A DNA stretch of 64,000 bases from JANPCX01 sp966211815 (GCA_966211815.1 CBIHOD010000004.1:62001-126000), one strand, 5' to 3'; counted from the first letter of the stretch, positions 35,215-43,986 are shown. Made by a program: numbers and translations. The notes: a model not told the origin generated them from the letters alone.

Positions 35215-37201
35215 CGACCTCCACCGTGTCGCCGTGCAGCTCCATCAGTTCGCGCCGCGCCTGGGCCTCGCCCTTGCCCATGAGCTTGGACATCGAGGCC
35301 ACCGTCGCGTCGAAGCCCACCTGGGCGAACGCCACCCGCAGCAGGCGCCGCGTCTCCGGGTTGAGCGTGGTCTCCCACAGCTGCTCGGCGTTCATCTCGC
35401 CCAGGCCCTTGAAGCGGCTGATGCTCCAGCTCGATTCGCGGGCGCCTTCCTTGCGCAGCTTGTCGAGCATGGCGTGCAGCTCGCCGTCGTCCAGGGCGTA
35501 GATCTTGGCGGCCGGCTTCTTGCCGCGCGCCGGCGCGTCGATGCGGAACAGCGGCGGCTTGGCGATGAAGATGCGGCCTTCCTCGATCAGCTTGGGGAAA
35601 TGCTTGAAGAAGAGCGTCAGCAGCAGCACCTGGATGTGCGAGCCGTCGACGTCCGCGTCGCTGAGGATGCAGACCTTGCCGTAGCGCAGGCCGGACAGGT
35701 CGACCGTGTCGTTCGGGCCGTGCGGGTCGACGCCCAGCGCCACCGCGATGTCGTGGATCTCGTTGTTGGCGAAGAGCCGGTCCTTCTCGACCTCCCAGGC
35801 GTTGAGCACCTTGCCGCGCAGCGGCAGCACCGCCTGGGTCTCCTTGTTGCGACCCATCTTGGCGCTGCCGCCGGCGGAATCGCCCTCGACGAGGAAGATC
35901 TCGTTGGACAGCAGGTCGCGGCTCTCGCAGTCGGTGAGCTTGCCGGGCAGCACCGCCACGCCCGAGCCCTTGCGCTTTTCCACCTTCTGGCTGGCGCGCT
36001 GGCGCGTCTGGGCCTGCTTGATGACCAGCTCGGCCAGCTTCTTGCCGAGGTCGACGTGCTGGTTCAGCCAAAGCTCCAGGCGCGGCTTGACCGCCATCGA
36101 CACCAGGCGCAGCGCGTCGCGGCTGTTCAGCCGCTCCTTGATCTGGCCCTGGAACTGCGGGTCCAGGACCTTGGCCGAGAGCACGAAGCTGGCGCGCGAG
36201 AAGACGTCCTCCGGCATCAGCTTCACGCCCTTGGGCAGGAGGCTGTGCATGTCGATGAAACCCTTGACCGCGCCGAACAGGCCATCTTTAAGCCCCGATT
36301 CGTGCGTGCCGCCCGCCACCGTGGGGATGAGGTTGACGTAGCTCTCGCGCATCGGCGCGCCGTCTTCGGTGAAGGCCACGCACCAGGCGGCGCCCTCGCC
36401 TTCGGCGACGTTCTCGGCCTCGTTGCCACTGGCGTAGTGCTCGCCTTCGAAGAGCGGGATCACCGGGTCGGCCGGCAGGCTCTGCATCAGGTAGTCGCGC
36501 AGGCCGCCCTTGTAGAGCCACTGCTGCGTGTCGCCGGTCTTCTCGACGGTGAGGGAGACGCTGACGCCCGGCATCAGCACCGCCTTGCTGCGCAGCAGGT
36601 GGGTCAACTCGGCGCGGGGGAAGTCGACGCTCTCGAAGTACTTGGCGTCGGGCCAGGCGCGCACCGTGGTGCCCGATTTGCGGTCGCCCGCGGCCTGCCG
36701 GCGCAGGGCCAGCGGCTCGACGACGTCGCCGCCGGCGAAAGCCAGCGTGGCGACCTGCTGCTCGCGCCAGACCGAGACTTCCAGCCGCCGGGACAGCGCG
36801 TTGGTCACGCTCACGCCCACGCCGTGCAGGCCGCCGGAGAAGCTGTAGGCGCCGCCGGCGCCCTTGTCGAACTTGCCGCCGGCGTGCAGCCGTGTGTAGA
36901 CGATCTCGATCACCGGCACCTTTTCCTCGGGGTGGAGCCCGTAAGGGATGCCGCGGCCATCGTCCTGCACGCTGACCGAGCCGTCGGCGTGCAGGGTCAC
37001 GTCGATGCGCCTGCCGTGGCCGGCCAGGGCCTCGTCGGCGGCGTTGTCGATCACCTCCTGGATGATGTGGAGCGGGTTGTCGGTGCGGGTGTACATGCCC
37101 GGCCGCTGCTTGACCGGCTCCAGGCCCTTCAGGACGCGGATCGAGGCTTCGCCGTAAGCGGCGTCGGCCTTGGGGGGATTGGGTTTGGGGGGTGTTGCCA
37201 T
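35207..37201 (-). CDS. parE: DNA topoisomerase IV subunit B
   Basis: 664-residue ATPase subunit of topoisomerase IV. GHKL motifs are intact: EVIDNAADEALAG, VQDDGRGIP and SGGLHGVGVSVTNALS. The TOPRIM domain shows LVEGDSAGGSAKMGRNKETQ with PLRGKVLN, and the metal-binding DADVDGSHI. The C-terminus (SRFKGLGEMNAEQLWETTLNP) is conserved. Start at 37201, within the standard MATPPKPNP opening. Divergent from the MFS gene at 37285. Its end overlaps the GNAT start by eight bases. Confidence 0.95.
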   Translation of the reverse strand: MATPPKPNPPKADAAYGEASIRVLKGLEPVKQRPGMYTRTDNPLHIIQEVIDNAADEALAGHGRRIDVTLHADGSVSVQDDGRGIPYGLHPEEKVPVIEIVYTRLHAGGKFDKGAGGAYSFSGGLHGVGVSVTNALSRRLEVSVWREQQVATLAFAGGDVVEPLALRRQAAGDRKSGTTVRAWPDAKYFESVDFPRAELTHLLRSKAVLMPGVSVSLTVEKTGDTQQWLYKGGLRDYLMQSLPADPVIPLFEGEHYASGNEAENVAEGEGAAWCVAFTEDGAPMRESYVNLIPTVAGGTHESGLKDGLFGAVKGFIDMHSLLPKGVKLMPEDVFSRASFVLSAKVLDPQFQGQIKERLNSRDALRLVSMAVKPRLELWLNQHVDLGKKLAELVIKQAQTRQRASQKVEKRKGSGVAVLPGKLTDCESRDLLSNEIFLVEGDSAGGSAKMGRNKETQAVLPLRGKVLNAWEVEKDRLFANNEIHDIAVALGVDPHGPNDTVDLSGLRYGKVCILSDADVDGSHIQVLLLTLFFKHFPKLIEEGRIFIAKPPLFRIDAPARGKKPAAKIYALDDGELHAMLDKLRKEGARESSWSISRFKGLGEMNAEQLWETTLNPETRRLLRVAFAQVGFDATVASMSKLMGKGEAQARRELMELHGDTVEVDV

Positions 37202-37284
37202 GGCGGCGCATTGTATGGACGGCCCCACGGCCGGTGCGCCGTCCGCCCCGAGCGCGGCGGCGGGCTTTCCACTAAAGTGCCCGG

Positions 37285-38523
37285 ATGAGCCCGAACACCG
37301 CCGCCCCCACGCCGCCCCGCACCCTGTCGATGGTCCAGGTCCTGGCCTGCGGCGCCGCCATCGTCACGCTGTCGATGGGCGTCCGCCACGGTTTCGGCCT
37401 GTGGCTGCAACCGATCACGATGGAGCGCGGCTGGACGCGCGAGACCTTCGCCTTCGCGCTGGCGGTGCAGAACCTGGCCTGGGGCGTGGCCGGACCGGTG
37501 GCCGGCATGCTGGCCGACCGCTTCGGCGCCTACAAGGTGCTGGTGGCGGGGGCGCTCATGTATGCGCTGGGGCTGGTGCTGATGGCGCTGTCCACCTCGG
37601 GCCTGGCCTTCACCGGGAGCGCCGGCCTGCTGATCGGCATGGCGCAGTCGGGCACGACCTACGCCGTCATCTACGGCGTCATCGGCCGCAACGTCGCGCC
37701 CGAAAAGCGCAGCTGGGCGATGGGCGTGGCCGCGGCGGCGGGCTCCTTCGGCCAGTTCCTGATGGTGCCGGTGGAGAACTGGCTGATCGGCGGCTTCGGC
37801 TGGCAGAACGCGCTGTTCCTGCTGGGCTGCCTGGCGCTGGCGATCGCGCCGCTGGCCTTCGGCCTGAAAGAGCCCCGTCACGCGCCGGCCGCGGGCGGGC
37901 GGCAGCAAAGCGTCGGCGAGGCGCTGCGCGAGGCGTTCCACTACCCGAGCTTCCAGCTGCTGATGGCGGGTTATTTCGTCTGCGGCTTCCAGGTGGTCTT
38001 CATCGGCGTGCACATGCCGAGTTACTTGAGGGACCACGGCCTGTCGCCCGACGTGGCGACCCGGGCGCTGGCCTTGATCGGGCTGTTCAACGTCATCGGC
38101 ACCTACGCGGCCGGCTCGCTGGGGCAGCGGCTGGCCAAGCGCCACATCCTCTCGGCGATCTACGCGCTGCGCTCAGTGGCGATCGTCGCCTTCCTTTCGC
38201 TTCCGCTGACGCCGTGGAGCGTCTACGTCTTCTCGTCGGTGATGGGCGTGCTGTGGCTGTCCACCGTGCCGCCGACCAACGCCATCGTGGCCCAGGTGTT
38301 CGGCGTCAAATACCTGTCCATGCTCGGCGGCTTCGTCTTCCTGAGCCACCAGGTCGGCAGCTTCATGGGTGTCTGGCTGGGCGGCAAGCTCTACGACACC
38401 ACCGGCAGCTACGACCTCGTCTGGTGGATCGCCGTCGCACTGGGCGCCTTCGCTGCGCTGGTGAACCTGCCGGTGAAAGAGTCGCCCATCGCCCGGCAGG
38501 CTTCGCCGGGGCTGGCCGGTTGA
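37285..38523 (+). CDS. MFS transporter
   Basis: 412-residue transporter with twelve membrane helices of the major facilitator superfamily. The segment LADRFGAYKVLVAGALMYALGL is the conserved loop 2-3 motif, and the second half includes AKRHILSAIYALRSVAIVAF as its counterpart. The overall pattern (GVRHGFGLWLQPITMERGWTRETFAFA at the start) resembles the oxalate/formate antiporter-like and monocarboxylate-like MFS group. Substrate unknown. Divergent from parE with 83 bases between. Followed within 13 bases by a small membrane protein gene. Confidence 0.88.
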   Translation: MSPNTAAPTPPRTLSMVQVLACGAAIVTLSMGVRHGFGLWLQPITMERGWTRETFAFALAVQNLAWGVAGPVAGMLADRFGAYKVLVAGALMYALGLVLMALSTSGLAFTGSAGLLIGMAQSGTTYAVIYGVIGRNVAPEKRSWAMGVAAAAGSFGQFLMVPVENWLIGGFGWQNALFLLGCLALAIAPLAFGLKEPRHAPAAGGRQQSVGEALREAFHYPSFQLLMAGYFVCGFQVVFIGVHMPSYLRDHGLSPDVATRALALIGLFNVIGTYAAGSLGQRLAKRHILSAIYALRSVAIVAFLSLPLTPWSVYVFSSVMGVLWLSTVPPTNAIVAQVFGVKYLSMLGGFVFLSHQVGSFMGVWLGGKLYDTTGSYDLVWWIAVALGAFAALVNLPVKESPIARQASPGLAG

Positions 38524-38536
38524 ACTCCGGGCCGCG

Positions 38537-38671
38537 ATGAAGCTCAAACCCGGACCGGCGCGGCTGCTGCTCTGGGCCGGCGCCGGCCTGATGCTCGCGC
38601 TGGTCTTCTTCGCCTACCTGCAGCCGGACATGGCGCTGGCCCTGGCCACCCGGGTCTGGAACTGCCTCTGA
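38537..38671 (+). CDS. small single-helix membrane protein, hypothetical
   Basis: 44-residue protein, opening MKLKPGPARLLLWAGAGLML and ending VWNCL. It has one hydrophobic helix (LLLWAGAGLMLALVFFAYL) and a short polar end containing PDMALALATRVW. Similar very short proteins with an LRPDMxxxLAxxxWxC tail occur beside dapA or MFS genes in other Burkholderiales by my recollection. It starts 13 bases after the MFS stop and ends 62 bases before dapA. Function unknown. Confidence 0.6.
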   Translation: MKLKPGPARLLLWAGAGLMLALVFFAYLQPDMALALATRVWNCL

Positions 38672-38733
38672 ACCCTGCCCCCCCGGCCGGGCGGACGGCT
38701 AAAATCCGGCGATTCCCCAAGGAAACCGAATCC

Positions 38734-39615
38734 ATGACACCGATTGTTGGAAGCACCGTGGCCCTGGTCACACCCATGTTCGAAGACGGCAGCGTCGACT
38801 TCGAGGGCCTGCGAAAGCTGGTCGACTGGCACATCGCGGAAGGCACCGATTGCATCGGCGTCGTCGGCACCACGGGCGAGTCGCCCACCGTCTCGGTGGA
38901 AGAGCATTGCGAGATCATCCGCGTGGCCGTCGAACACGCCAAGGGCCGGGTGCCGATCATGGCGGGCGCCGGGGGCAACTCCACCCGCGAGGCGATCGAG
39001 CTGTCCAGGTTCGCCAAGCAGGTCGGCGCCGACTGCACGTTGTCGGTGGTGCCCTACTACAACAAACCTTCCCAGGAAGGCATCTACCAGCACTTCAAGG
39101 CGATCGCCGAGGCCGTCGACATCCCGATGGTGCTTTACAACGTGCCCGGCCGCACCGTGGCCGACATGCTGCCCGAGACCACGCTGCGACTGGCCCAGGT
39201 GCCCGGCATCGTCGGCATCAAGGAGGCCACCGGCAACATCGAGCGCGCCTGCACGCTGATCAAGCACGCGCCCAAGGGCTTCTCGATCTATTCCGGCGAC
39301 GACCCCACCGCGGTGGCCCTGATGCTGCTGGGCGGCCACGGCAACGTCAGCGTCACCGCCAACGTCGCGCCTCGCGCCATGCACGAGCTGTGCGTGGCGG
39401 CCATGGAAGGCCGCGTGCGCGAAGCCACCGCGCTGCACATGAAACTTCTGCCGCTGCACAAGCACCTCTTCACCGAACCCAGCCCCGCGCCGACGAAATG
39501 GGCGCTGGAACGCCTCGGCCGTTGCCGCAACGCGCTGCGGTTGCCGATCACCCCCCTGACGCCGCAAGGCCAGGCCGTGGTCGAGCAAGCCCTGCGCGAC
39601 GCCGGCCTGGTCTGA
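38734..39615 (+). CDS. dapA: 4-hydroxy-tetrahydrodipicolinate synthase
   Basis: 293-residue class I aldolase that condenses pyruvate with aspartate semialdehyde, the first committed step of lysine and diaminopimelate synthesis. The Schiff-base lysine is Lys163 (GIVGIKEATGN); Tyr134 (LYNVPGR) and Arg139-140 complete the active site. The loop GVVGTTGESPTVSVEEH is typical. AAGGAAA is well placed for the ATG at 38734. bamC (formerly dapX) follows 119 bases later, as in E. coli. Confidence 0.95.
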   Translation: MTPIVGSTVALVTPMFEDGSVDFEGLRKLVDWHIAEGTDCIGVVGTTGESPTVSVEEHCEIIRVAVEHAKGRVPIMAGAGGNSTREAIELSRFAKQVGADCTLSVVPYYNKPSQEGIYQHFKAIAEAVDIPMVLYNVPGRTVADMLPETTLRLAQVPGIVGIKEATGNIERACTLIKHAPKGFSIYSGDDPTAVALMLLGGHGNVSVTANVAPRAMHELCVAAMEGRVREATALHMKLLPLHKHLFTEPSPAPTKWALERLGRCRNALRLPITPLTPQGQAVVEQALRDAGLV

Positions 39616-39734
39616 GCCGCCCCCGCCCGCGCAGGCCGTCGACGAACAGCTTCCATCGCGATGCGCCGGCACGCGGCCTGGACGGGCCCGCGCCGCCAGC
39701 CGCAGTCCCCTCCCCCGCCCTTGGAGACATCTCC

Positions 39735-40952
39735 GTGACCGTTTTCCCCCGCTTCGAATCGATCGCCGCCCCCCGCCTCACGCCGCTGTCCCGGTGCATC
39801 GCGGCGGCGCTCGTGGCCACCCAGCTGCTGGGCTGCTCGACCATCAGCGACTTCGTCGGCGGCGACAAGATCGACTACCGCACCTCCGGCGGCAAGAAGG
39901 GGCCGGGCCTGGAAGTCCCGCCCGACCTGACCCAACTCGCCCGCGACCCCCGTTACCAGCCCCAGTCAGGCACCGTCAGCGCCAGTTCCTTCCAGGCCGG
40001 CACGCCGGCGGCGGCGCAACCGGGCACGGGGGCGGCGGCACCGGCCGGCAACGCCCCCGCCACCTTGATGATGAACACGCCCGCCGTGGTCGCGCCGGCG
40101 TCCATCGGCGACCTGACGCTGGAACGCTCGGGCAACCAGCGCTGGCTCAGCACCTCCACGCCGCCCGAGAAGCTTTGGCCCCAACTCCAGGCTTTCTGGA
40201 CGGAGCGCGGCTTCAACCTCGTCACCGACCAGGCCGACATCGGCGTGATGGAGACCGAGTGGGCGGAGAACCGCGCCAAGCTGCCGCAAGACATCATCCG
40301 GCAGACGATCGGCAAGGTGTTCGATTCGCTTTACTCCACCGGCGAGCGCGACAAGTTCCGCACCCGCGTCGAGCGCACCGCCAAAGGCACGGAGATCTAC
40401 ATCAGCCACCGCGGGCTGGTCGAGGTCTACAGCAACACCAACAAAGACTCCACGATCTGGCAGCCGCGCCCCACCGACCCGCAGCTGGAGGCCGAACTCC
40501 TCCAGCGCCTGATGGTCAAGCTCGGCACCAAGGAGGAAGCCGCGAAAGCGGCCGTCGCCCAGGGCCCGGCCGGGCAGCCCCGGGCCCGCGTGGTCGAGGG
40601 CGCCGCCACCGCCAGCCTGCAGATGGACGACGGCTTCGACCGCGCCTGGCGCCGCGTCGGCCTGTCGCTCGACCGCTCCGGCTTCACCGTCGAAGACCGC
40701 GACCGCTCCCAGGGCCTTTATTTCGTCCGCTATGTCGACCCGGTGGCCCAGGCCAGGAAAGAAGAACCCGGGTTGTTGAGCCGCATCTTCGGCAAGGGGT
40801 CGGACGAAACCTCGAACCTCACCCGCTACCGGGTGAGCGTTAAAGGGCAAGGCGAAACCACGACGGTCTCGGTGCTCAACGCGCAAGGCGGCAACGAAAC
40901 CGGCGACGCAGGCAAGCGCATCGTCAAGCTGCTGGTGGACGACCTGCGCTGA
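39735..40952 (+). CDS. bamC: outer membrane protein assembly factor BamC
   Basis: 405-residue lipoprotein of the BAM complex. A signal peptide with lipobox ATQLLGC (Cys at about residue 34) is followed by the unstructured BamD-binding segment (DKIDYRTSGGKKGPGLEVPPDLTQL). Two helix-grip domains follow: WLSTSTPPEKLWPQLQAFWTERGF and SLQMDDGFDRAWRRVGLSLDRSGF. The start is a GTG with GGAG eight bases upstream. The gene is longer than E. coli bamC, mainly in an Ala/Pro/Gly linker around residues 80-120. A strong bidirectional terminator follows. Confidence 0.92.
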   Translation: MTVFPRFESIAAPRLTPLSRCIAAALVATQLLGCSTISDFVGGDKIDYRTSGGKKGPGLEVPPDLTQLARDPRYQPQSGTVSASSFQAGTPAAAQPGTGAAAPAGNAPATLMMNTPAVVAPASIGDLTLERSGNQRWLSTSTPPEKLWPQLQAFWTERGFNLVTDQADIGVMETEWAENRAKLPQDIIRQTIGKVFDSLYSTGERDKFRTRVERTAKGTEIYISHRGLVEVYSNTNKDSTIWQPRPTDPQLEAELLQRLMVKLGTKEEAAKAAVAQGPAGQPRARVVEGAATASLQMDDGFDRAWRRVGLSLDRSGFTVEDRDRSQGLYFVRYVDPVAQARKEEPGLLSRIFGKGSDETSNLTRYRVSVKGQGETTTVSVLNAQGGNETGDAGKRIVKLLVDDLR

Positions 40953-41076
40953 GCGGCATTGCGCCCTGTCGTGGCCGGCGGCGGCGGGTGCGTCGGGAGA
41001 CCGTCAGATCACGCCAGTCGATTGTTTACCGGCACCCGAAAAGAAAATCAGGTTTGGAAGCGCCGATCCACCCATG

Positions 41077-41102
41077 AAAAAGCCGCCCGAAGGCGGCTTT
41101 TT
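41077..41102. terminator. bidirectional intrinsic terminator
   Basis: AAAAAGCCGCC-CGAA-GGCGGCTTTTT: an 11-base perfect stem including the A and T runs, so it works on both strands. It lies between the convergent bamC and Ala-rich lipoprotein genes. The remaining bases from 40953 to 41171 contain nothing else recognised. Confidence 0.92.
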
Positions 41103-41171
41103 GTTTCTTGTCTTGTCGACTGGTGGCGGCCACCGACTGGCGCACCGACCACCCATCCTGGGACGTGCGAC

Positions 41172-41483
41172 TTACTTGGCGGCTTCGGAAGCCTTGGCGG
41201 CGGCGTCCTTGGCGGCGTCGGCTGCCTTGTTGGCGGCGTCCTTGGCCGCGTCGGTGGCGGCTGCCGCGGCGGCGGATGCGCCGTCGGTCACGGCGGCGGC
41301 TGCGGATGCGGCGGCGTCGCCGGCGGAAGCGGCAGCAGCGGCGGCGTCAGCGGCGGCTTCGGAAGCGGCGGCCATCGGAGCGGGAGCGGTGTCAGCGGCG
41401 GGCGCGACCACTTCTTCCTTTTTGCCGCAGGCGGTCAGGGCCAGGGTAGCAACCAGGGAAGCCAACAGAATCGATGTTTTCAT
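41172..41483 (-). CDS. Ala-rich repeat lipoprotein
   Basis: 103-residue secreted lipoprotein. The signal peptide MKTSILLASLVATLALTAC ends in a lipobox with Cys19. The mature part consists almost only of Ala, Asp, Lys, Ser and Glu, with 11-residue-like repeats such as KDAANKAADAAKDAAAKASEAAK that would form an amphipathic helix, as in LEA-like proteins. Function unknown; structural or stress roles are guesses. GAGGAC is well placed before the ATG at 41483. The upstream region is rich in symmetric sites (41512-41525 and 41578-41620) beside a perfect -10 hexamer. Terminated by the hairpin at 41077-41102. Confidence 0.8.
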   Translation of the reverse strand: MKTSILLASLVATLALTACGKKEEVVAPAADTAPAPMAAASEAAADAAAAAASAGDAAASAAAAVTDGASAAAAAATDAAKDAANKAADAAKDAAAKASEAAK

Positions 41484-41511
41484 ACTTGTCCTCAAGTCTT
41501 TAGGGTCGAAC

Positions 41512-41525
41512 AATTACCGGTAATT
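41512..41525. promoter_or_regulatory. 14-base palindrome in lipoprotein leader
   Basis: AATTACCGGTAATT, perfectly symmetric, 28 bases upstream of the lipoprotein start and downstream of its predicted promoter. Could be a regulator site or a small leader hairpin. Confidence 0.5.
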
Positions 41526-41577
41526 TTTTTGGGACTCGCGGGAATTCGTTGAGCCCCCACATGCCTTCAAGAACCAA

Positions 41578-41629
41578 TGGCTTGCAAGAATGGAAAGCTC
41601 GAGCATTTCCTTGCAAGCCAAATATTATA
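41578..41629 (-). promoter_or_regulatory. predicted lipoprotein promoter with twin operator octamers
   Basis: On the minus strand a perfect -10 hexamer TATAAT (41624-41629) is followed at once by TGGCTTGCAAG and, 21 bases on, CTTGCAAGCCA, as inverted arms (41610-41620 and 41578-41588). The octamer CTTGCAAG is itself a palindrome, so two identical sites sit 29 bases apart, about three helical turns, over the predicted transcription start. No good -35 hexamer is visible, which fits an activated or alternative promoter. Confidence 0.55.
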
Positions 41630-41662
41630 GCCGCAGGCATAAGGGACTTCCCTAGCTCTTTG

Positions 41663-42172
41663 CTACAAACCCAAGGTTGTCGCAGGGAAACCAGGATGGG
41701 AACGTTGCGTCATCGCATCAATCGTTTCCTTCGCCCGCTCGATGTCGCCCAGGTCGGTGGACAGGCTGCCCCTGACGGTGTTGTCCCCGGTGATCAGGCG
41801 CAGCACCAGCACCCCCGGGATCAGCAGCACCGTGGGCACGTCGGCGGCGTCGAACTCGTCCGCCGTGCGGCAGTCCACCACGTGCGCCCACTGACGTCGC
41901 CAGTCGACCCAACGGGGGTGGCGGCGCGGCACCTCGTCGTAGCGCAGCGCGAGCACCGTCATCCTGCGGTGGGACATCGCCCAGCCGGACAGCGATTCGA
42001 CGACGGCGCGCTCGCCCAGCGGCCAATCGGCGAAGGTGGGGTCGCTGATCCAGACTTCACGGCAGTCCGCGTGCGCCAGCACGGCGAAAGCGTCTCTCAG
42101 CGCGTCCTGGAACTCGGCGAGCGATTCGATCAAACGGTAGGTGCTGGGAATGCGGGGGTCGTGGGTCGTCAT
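41663..42172 (-). CDS. conserved hypothetical protein (DUF7931-like)
   Basis: 169-residue soluble protein. No catalytic motif is recognised; the fold looks alpha/beta, with VWISDPTFADWPLGERAVVESLSGWAMSH in the middle, which by pattern may be a phospholipase-D-like or nucleotide-binding half domain but without the HKD motif. I believe it matches a Burkholderiales family catalogued as DUF7931; this is from memory. Its start overlaps the stop of the ribosomal-oxygenase gene by four bases (42169-42172), so the two are translationally coupled. Confidence 0.7.
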   Translation of the reverse strand: MTTHDPRIPSTYRLIESLAEFQDALRDAFAVLAHADCREVWISDPTFADWPLGERAVVESLSGWAMSHRRMTVLALRYDEVPRRHPRWVDWRRQWAHVVDCRTADEFDAADVPTVLLIPGVLVLRLITGDNTVRGSLSTDLGDIERAKETIDAMTQRSHPGFPATTLGL

Positions 42173-43353
42173 GTCGGTCTTGCCTCCTTGCCTTCTTCCT
42201 CATGGGGCCGCAACCATCCCGTCTGAGCCCATTCCCGGACCTGGGTCCAAGCCTGGTCGCTCAGCCCGGCGGCTTCCGCGCGCGACAGGCCGCGCCGGTC
42301 GGCCAGCCGGCGCAGCAAGCGGGCGTCGCGCCCGCCGGCGCGGAAGGATTCGCCGTTGATGAACAGGTGCTTTTCATCGTAGAGCATGCGGGTCCGCGCA
42401 TCCAGGGCGAGCGCCGAGCGGTGCGCCAGCGTGTGGCTGTCCTGGAACCAGACGCCGGGCTTGGGCTCGCTGAGCCATTCGCCCAGGCCGCAGTCCAGCG
42501 AAGCGTCGTCCTCCAACAGGCGCCGCACGGCGGCGTGCGCGAACGCCCGCATCTCCAGGGGGATGAACGCCGGCGCGCTCGTCGCCGCCTGGCGCGGGTC
42601 GCGGTACAGCGGGGCGTCGGCCTGCCCGCCTGAATCGGCCTCGTCCTGGATCGCGTCCAGGCAGCGCTGCATCACCTCGCGCGCGAACTCATCCTTCGAA
42701 GCCGAGCGGAAACCGATCGAGCAGGTCATGCACTCGCCTTGGGCCTGCCCGTCGTGGGCCCAACCCGGCGGCAGGTAAAGCATGTCGCCCGGTTCGAGCA
42801 GCCATTCCTGCTCGGGCGCGAAGTCCGCGAGGATCTTCAACGGCAGGCCCGGCACCAGGCGCCGGTCGGACTGGTGGCTGATCCGCCAGCGCCGGCGCCC
42901 CTGCAGTTGCAGCAGGAAGACGTCGTAGGAATCGAGGTGCGGGCCGACGCCGCCGCCGTCGGTGGCGAACGACACCATCGCGTCGTCCAGCCTCGCGTCC
43001 GGCACGAAGCGGAATTGCCGCAGCAAGTCGTGCACCGCCGGCGAATGGTGGTCCACGCCTTGCACCAGCACCGTCCAATGCGGCTGTTTGAAAGGCGGCA
43101 GCTGGCGCTTCCCGAAGGGCCCGTGGCGCAGGCTCCAGCCTTTCGCGCCGTGGCGCAGCAAGCGCGATTCGACATCCTCACGCGCCGCAAGCGCGAACAA
43201 TTCTGCGCGCGACAGGACTTCCGTGGCCCGGGGCACGGCCTGGCGGATGAGCAAAGGCTTTTTCTGCCAGTGCCGGCGCATGAAAACATCGGGCGAGAGC
43301 CCGCCCAGAAGCGCGAGCGCCTGGTCGGGATGCGGAAGGGTGTGTTCAGTCAT
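42169..43353 (-). CDS. JmjC-type ribosomal oxygenase (RoxA/YcfD-like)
   Basis: 394-residue Fe(II)/2-oxoglutarate-dependent oxygenase with a cupin (JmjC) core. The iron ligands are His139 and Asp141 (GPHLDSYDVFLLQLQG) and His200 (LPPGWAHDGQAQ). E. coli YcfD hydroxylates an arginine of ribosomal protein L16, and this protein has the same layout, with a dimerisation and winged-helix C-terminal part (LIKD-like region about 270-394). The start at 43353 matches the family; the frame stays open upstream without homology. Divergent from the FKBP gene at 43423. Confidence 0.87.
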   Translation of the reverse strand: MTEHTLPHPDQALALLGGLSPDVFMRRHWQKKPLLIRQAVPRATEVLSRAELFALAAREDVESRLLRHGAKGWSLRHGPFGKRQLPPFKQPHWTVLVQGVDHHSPAVHDLLRQFRFVPDARLDDAMVSFATDGGGVGPHLDSYDVFLLQLQGRRRWRISHQSDRRLVPGLPLKILADFAPEQEWLLEPGDMLYLPPGWAHDGQAQGECMTCSIGFRSASKDEFAREVMQRCLDAIQDEADSGGQADAPLYRDPRQAATSAPAFIPLEMRAFAHAAVRRLLEDDASLDCGLGEWLSEPKPGVWFQDSHTLAHRSALALDARTRMLYDEKHLFINGESFRAGGRDARLLRRLADRRGLSRAEAAGLSDQAWTQVREWAQTGWLRPHEEEGKEARPT

Positions 43354-43422
43354 GCGGAGGATTGTCGCCTCGCCGGCGCGCGCACGCGGCCCCCTTGCGA
43401 CCCGTGGCTTTATCATCCCTGG

Positions 43423-43944
43423 ATGATCATTCATTCGCCTTGCGTCGTCAGCCTCACCTGGCGACTGGAAGACGCCCAAGGGGCGTTGATCGACGAGCTG
43501 GCCGACCCTGTCGAGTTCTTCGTCGGCGGCAGCGACCTGCTGGCCAAAGTGGAAGAGGTCCTGATCGACCAGGAAGCCGGCTTCCAGACGCTGCTCCACC
43601 TGGAGCCCGAGCACGCCTTCGGCGACTACGACTCCGGATTGGTTTTCTTCGAGCCGCGCGACATCTTCCCGGAGGGCGTGGAGCCCGGCATGCAGTTCGA
43701 CGGCCTGCCGGAAGGCGCGCAGACGCCCGACATGCCGGCGGACGCGGTGTACACCGTCACCGAGGTCTACCCGGCGCACGTGGTGCTCGACGGCAACCAT
43801 CCCCTGGCCGGCATGGCCCTGCGGCTGGACCTGACGGTGCGCGACGTGCGCGAGGCCACGGAAGAGGAGATCGAGGCCGGCAGCGTCGCCGAGCCCGCGG
43901 TCAGCATCCTCAGCCTGGCGCCTGCTTCGCAGCAGTTGCACTGA
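43423..43944 (+). CDS. FKBP-type peptidyl-prolyl isomerase (SlyD-like)
   Basis: 173-residue cytoplasmic isomerase. FKBP domain strands (CVVSLTWRLEDAQGALIDEL, then VEFFVGGSDLLAKVEEVLIDQEAG) surround an IF (insert-in-flap) chaperone domain in the middle (EPEHAFGDYDSGLVFFEPRDIF, VYTVTEVYPAHVVLDGNHPLAG). The domain order is that of SlyD. The His/Cys-rich metal-binding tail of E. coli SlyD is missing; the protein ends ASQQLH. It catalyses prolyl isomerisation and holds unfolded proteins. Ends 42 bases from the convergent dut gene. Confidence 0.88.
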   Translation: MIIHSPCVVSLTWRLEDAQGALIDELADPVEFFVGGSDLLAKVEEVLIDQEAGFQTLLHLEPEHAFGDYDSGLVFFEPRDIFPEGVEPGMQFDGLPEGAQTPDMPADAVYTVTEVYPAHVVLDGNHPLAGMALRLDLTVRDVREATEEEIEAGSVAEPAVSILSLAPASQQLH

Positions 43945-43986
43945 CAGGTCGGGCGGCGCCGCGACCTTTCGAGGCCCCGCCCGCCG

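Noticed and set aside
43354..43941. Upstream extension of the ribosomal-oxygenase frame to 43941
   Set aside because: It runs antisense to the FKBP gene and adds low-complexity residues only; the ATG at 43353 matches the family.
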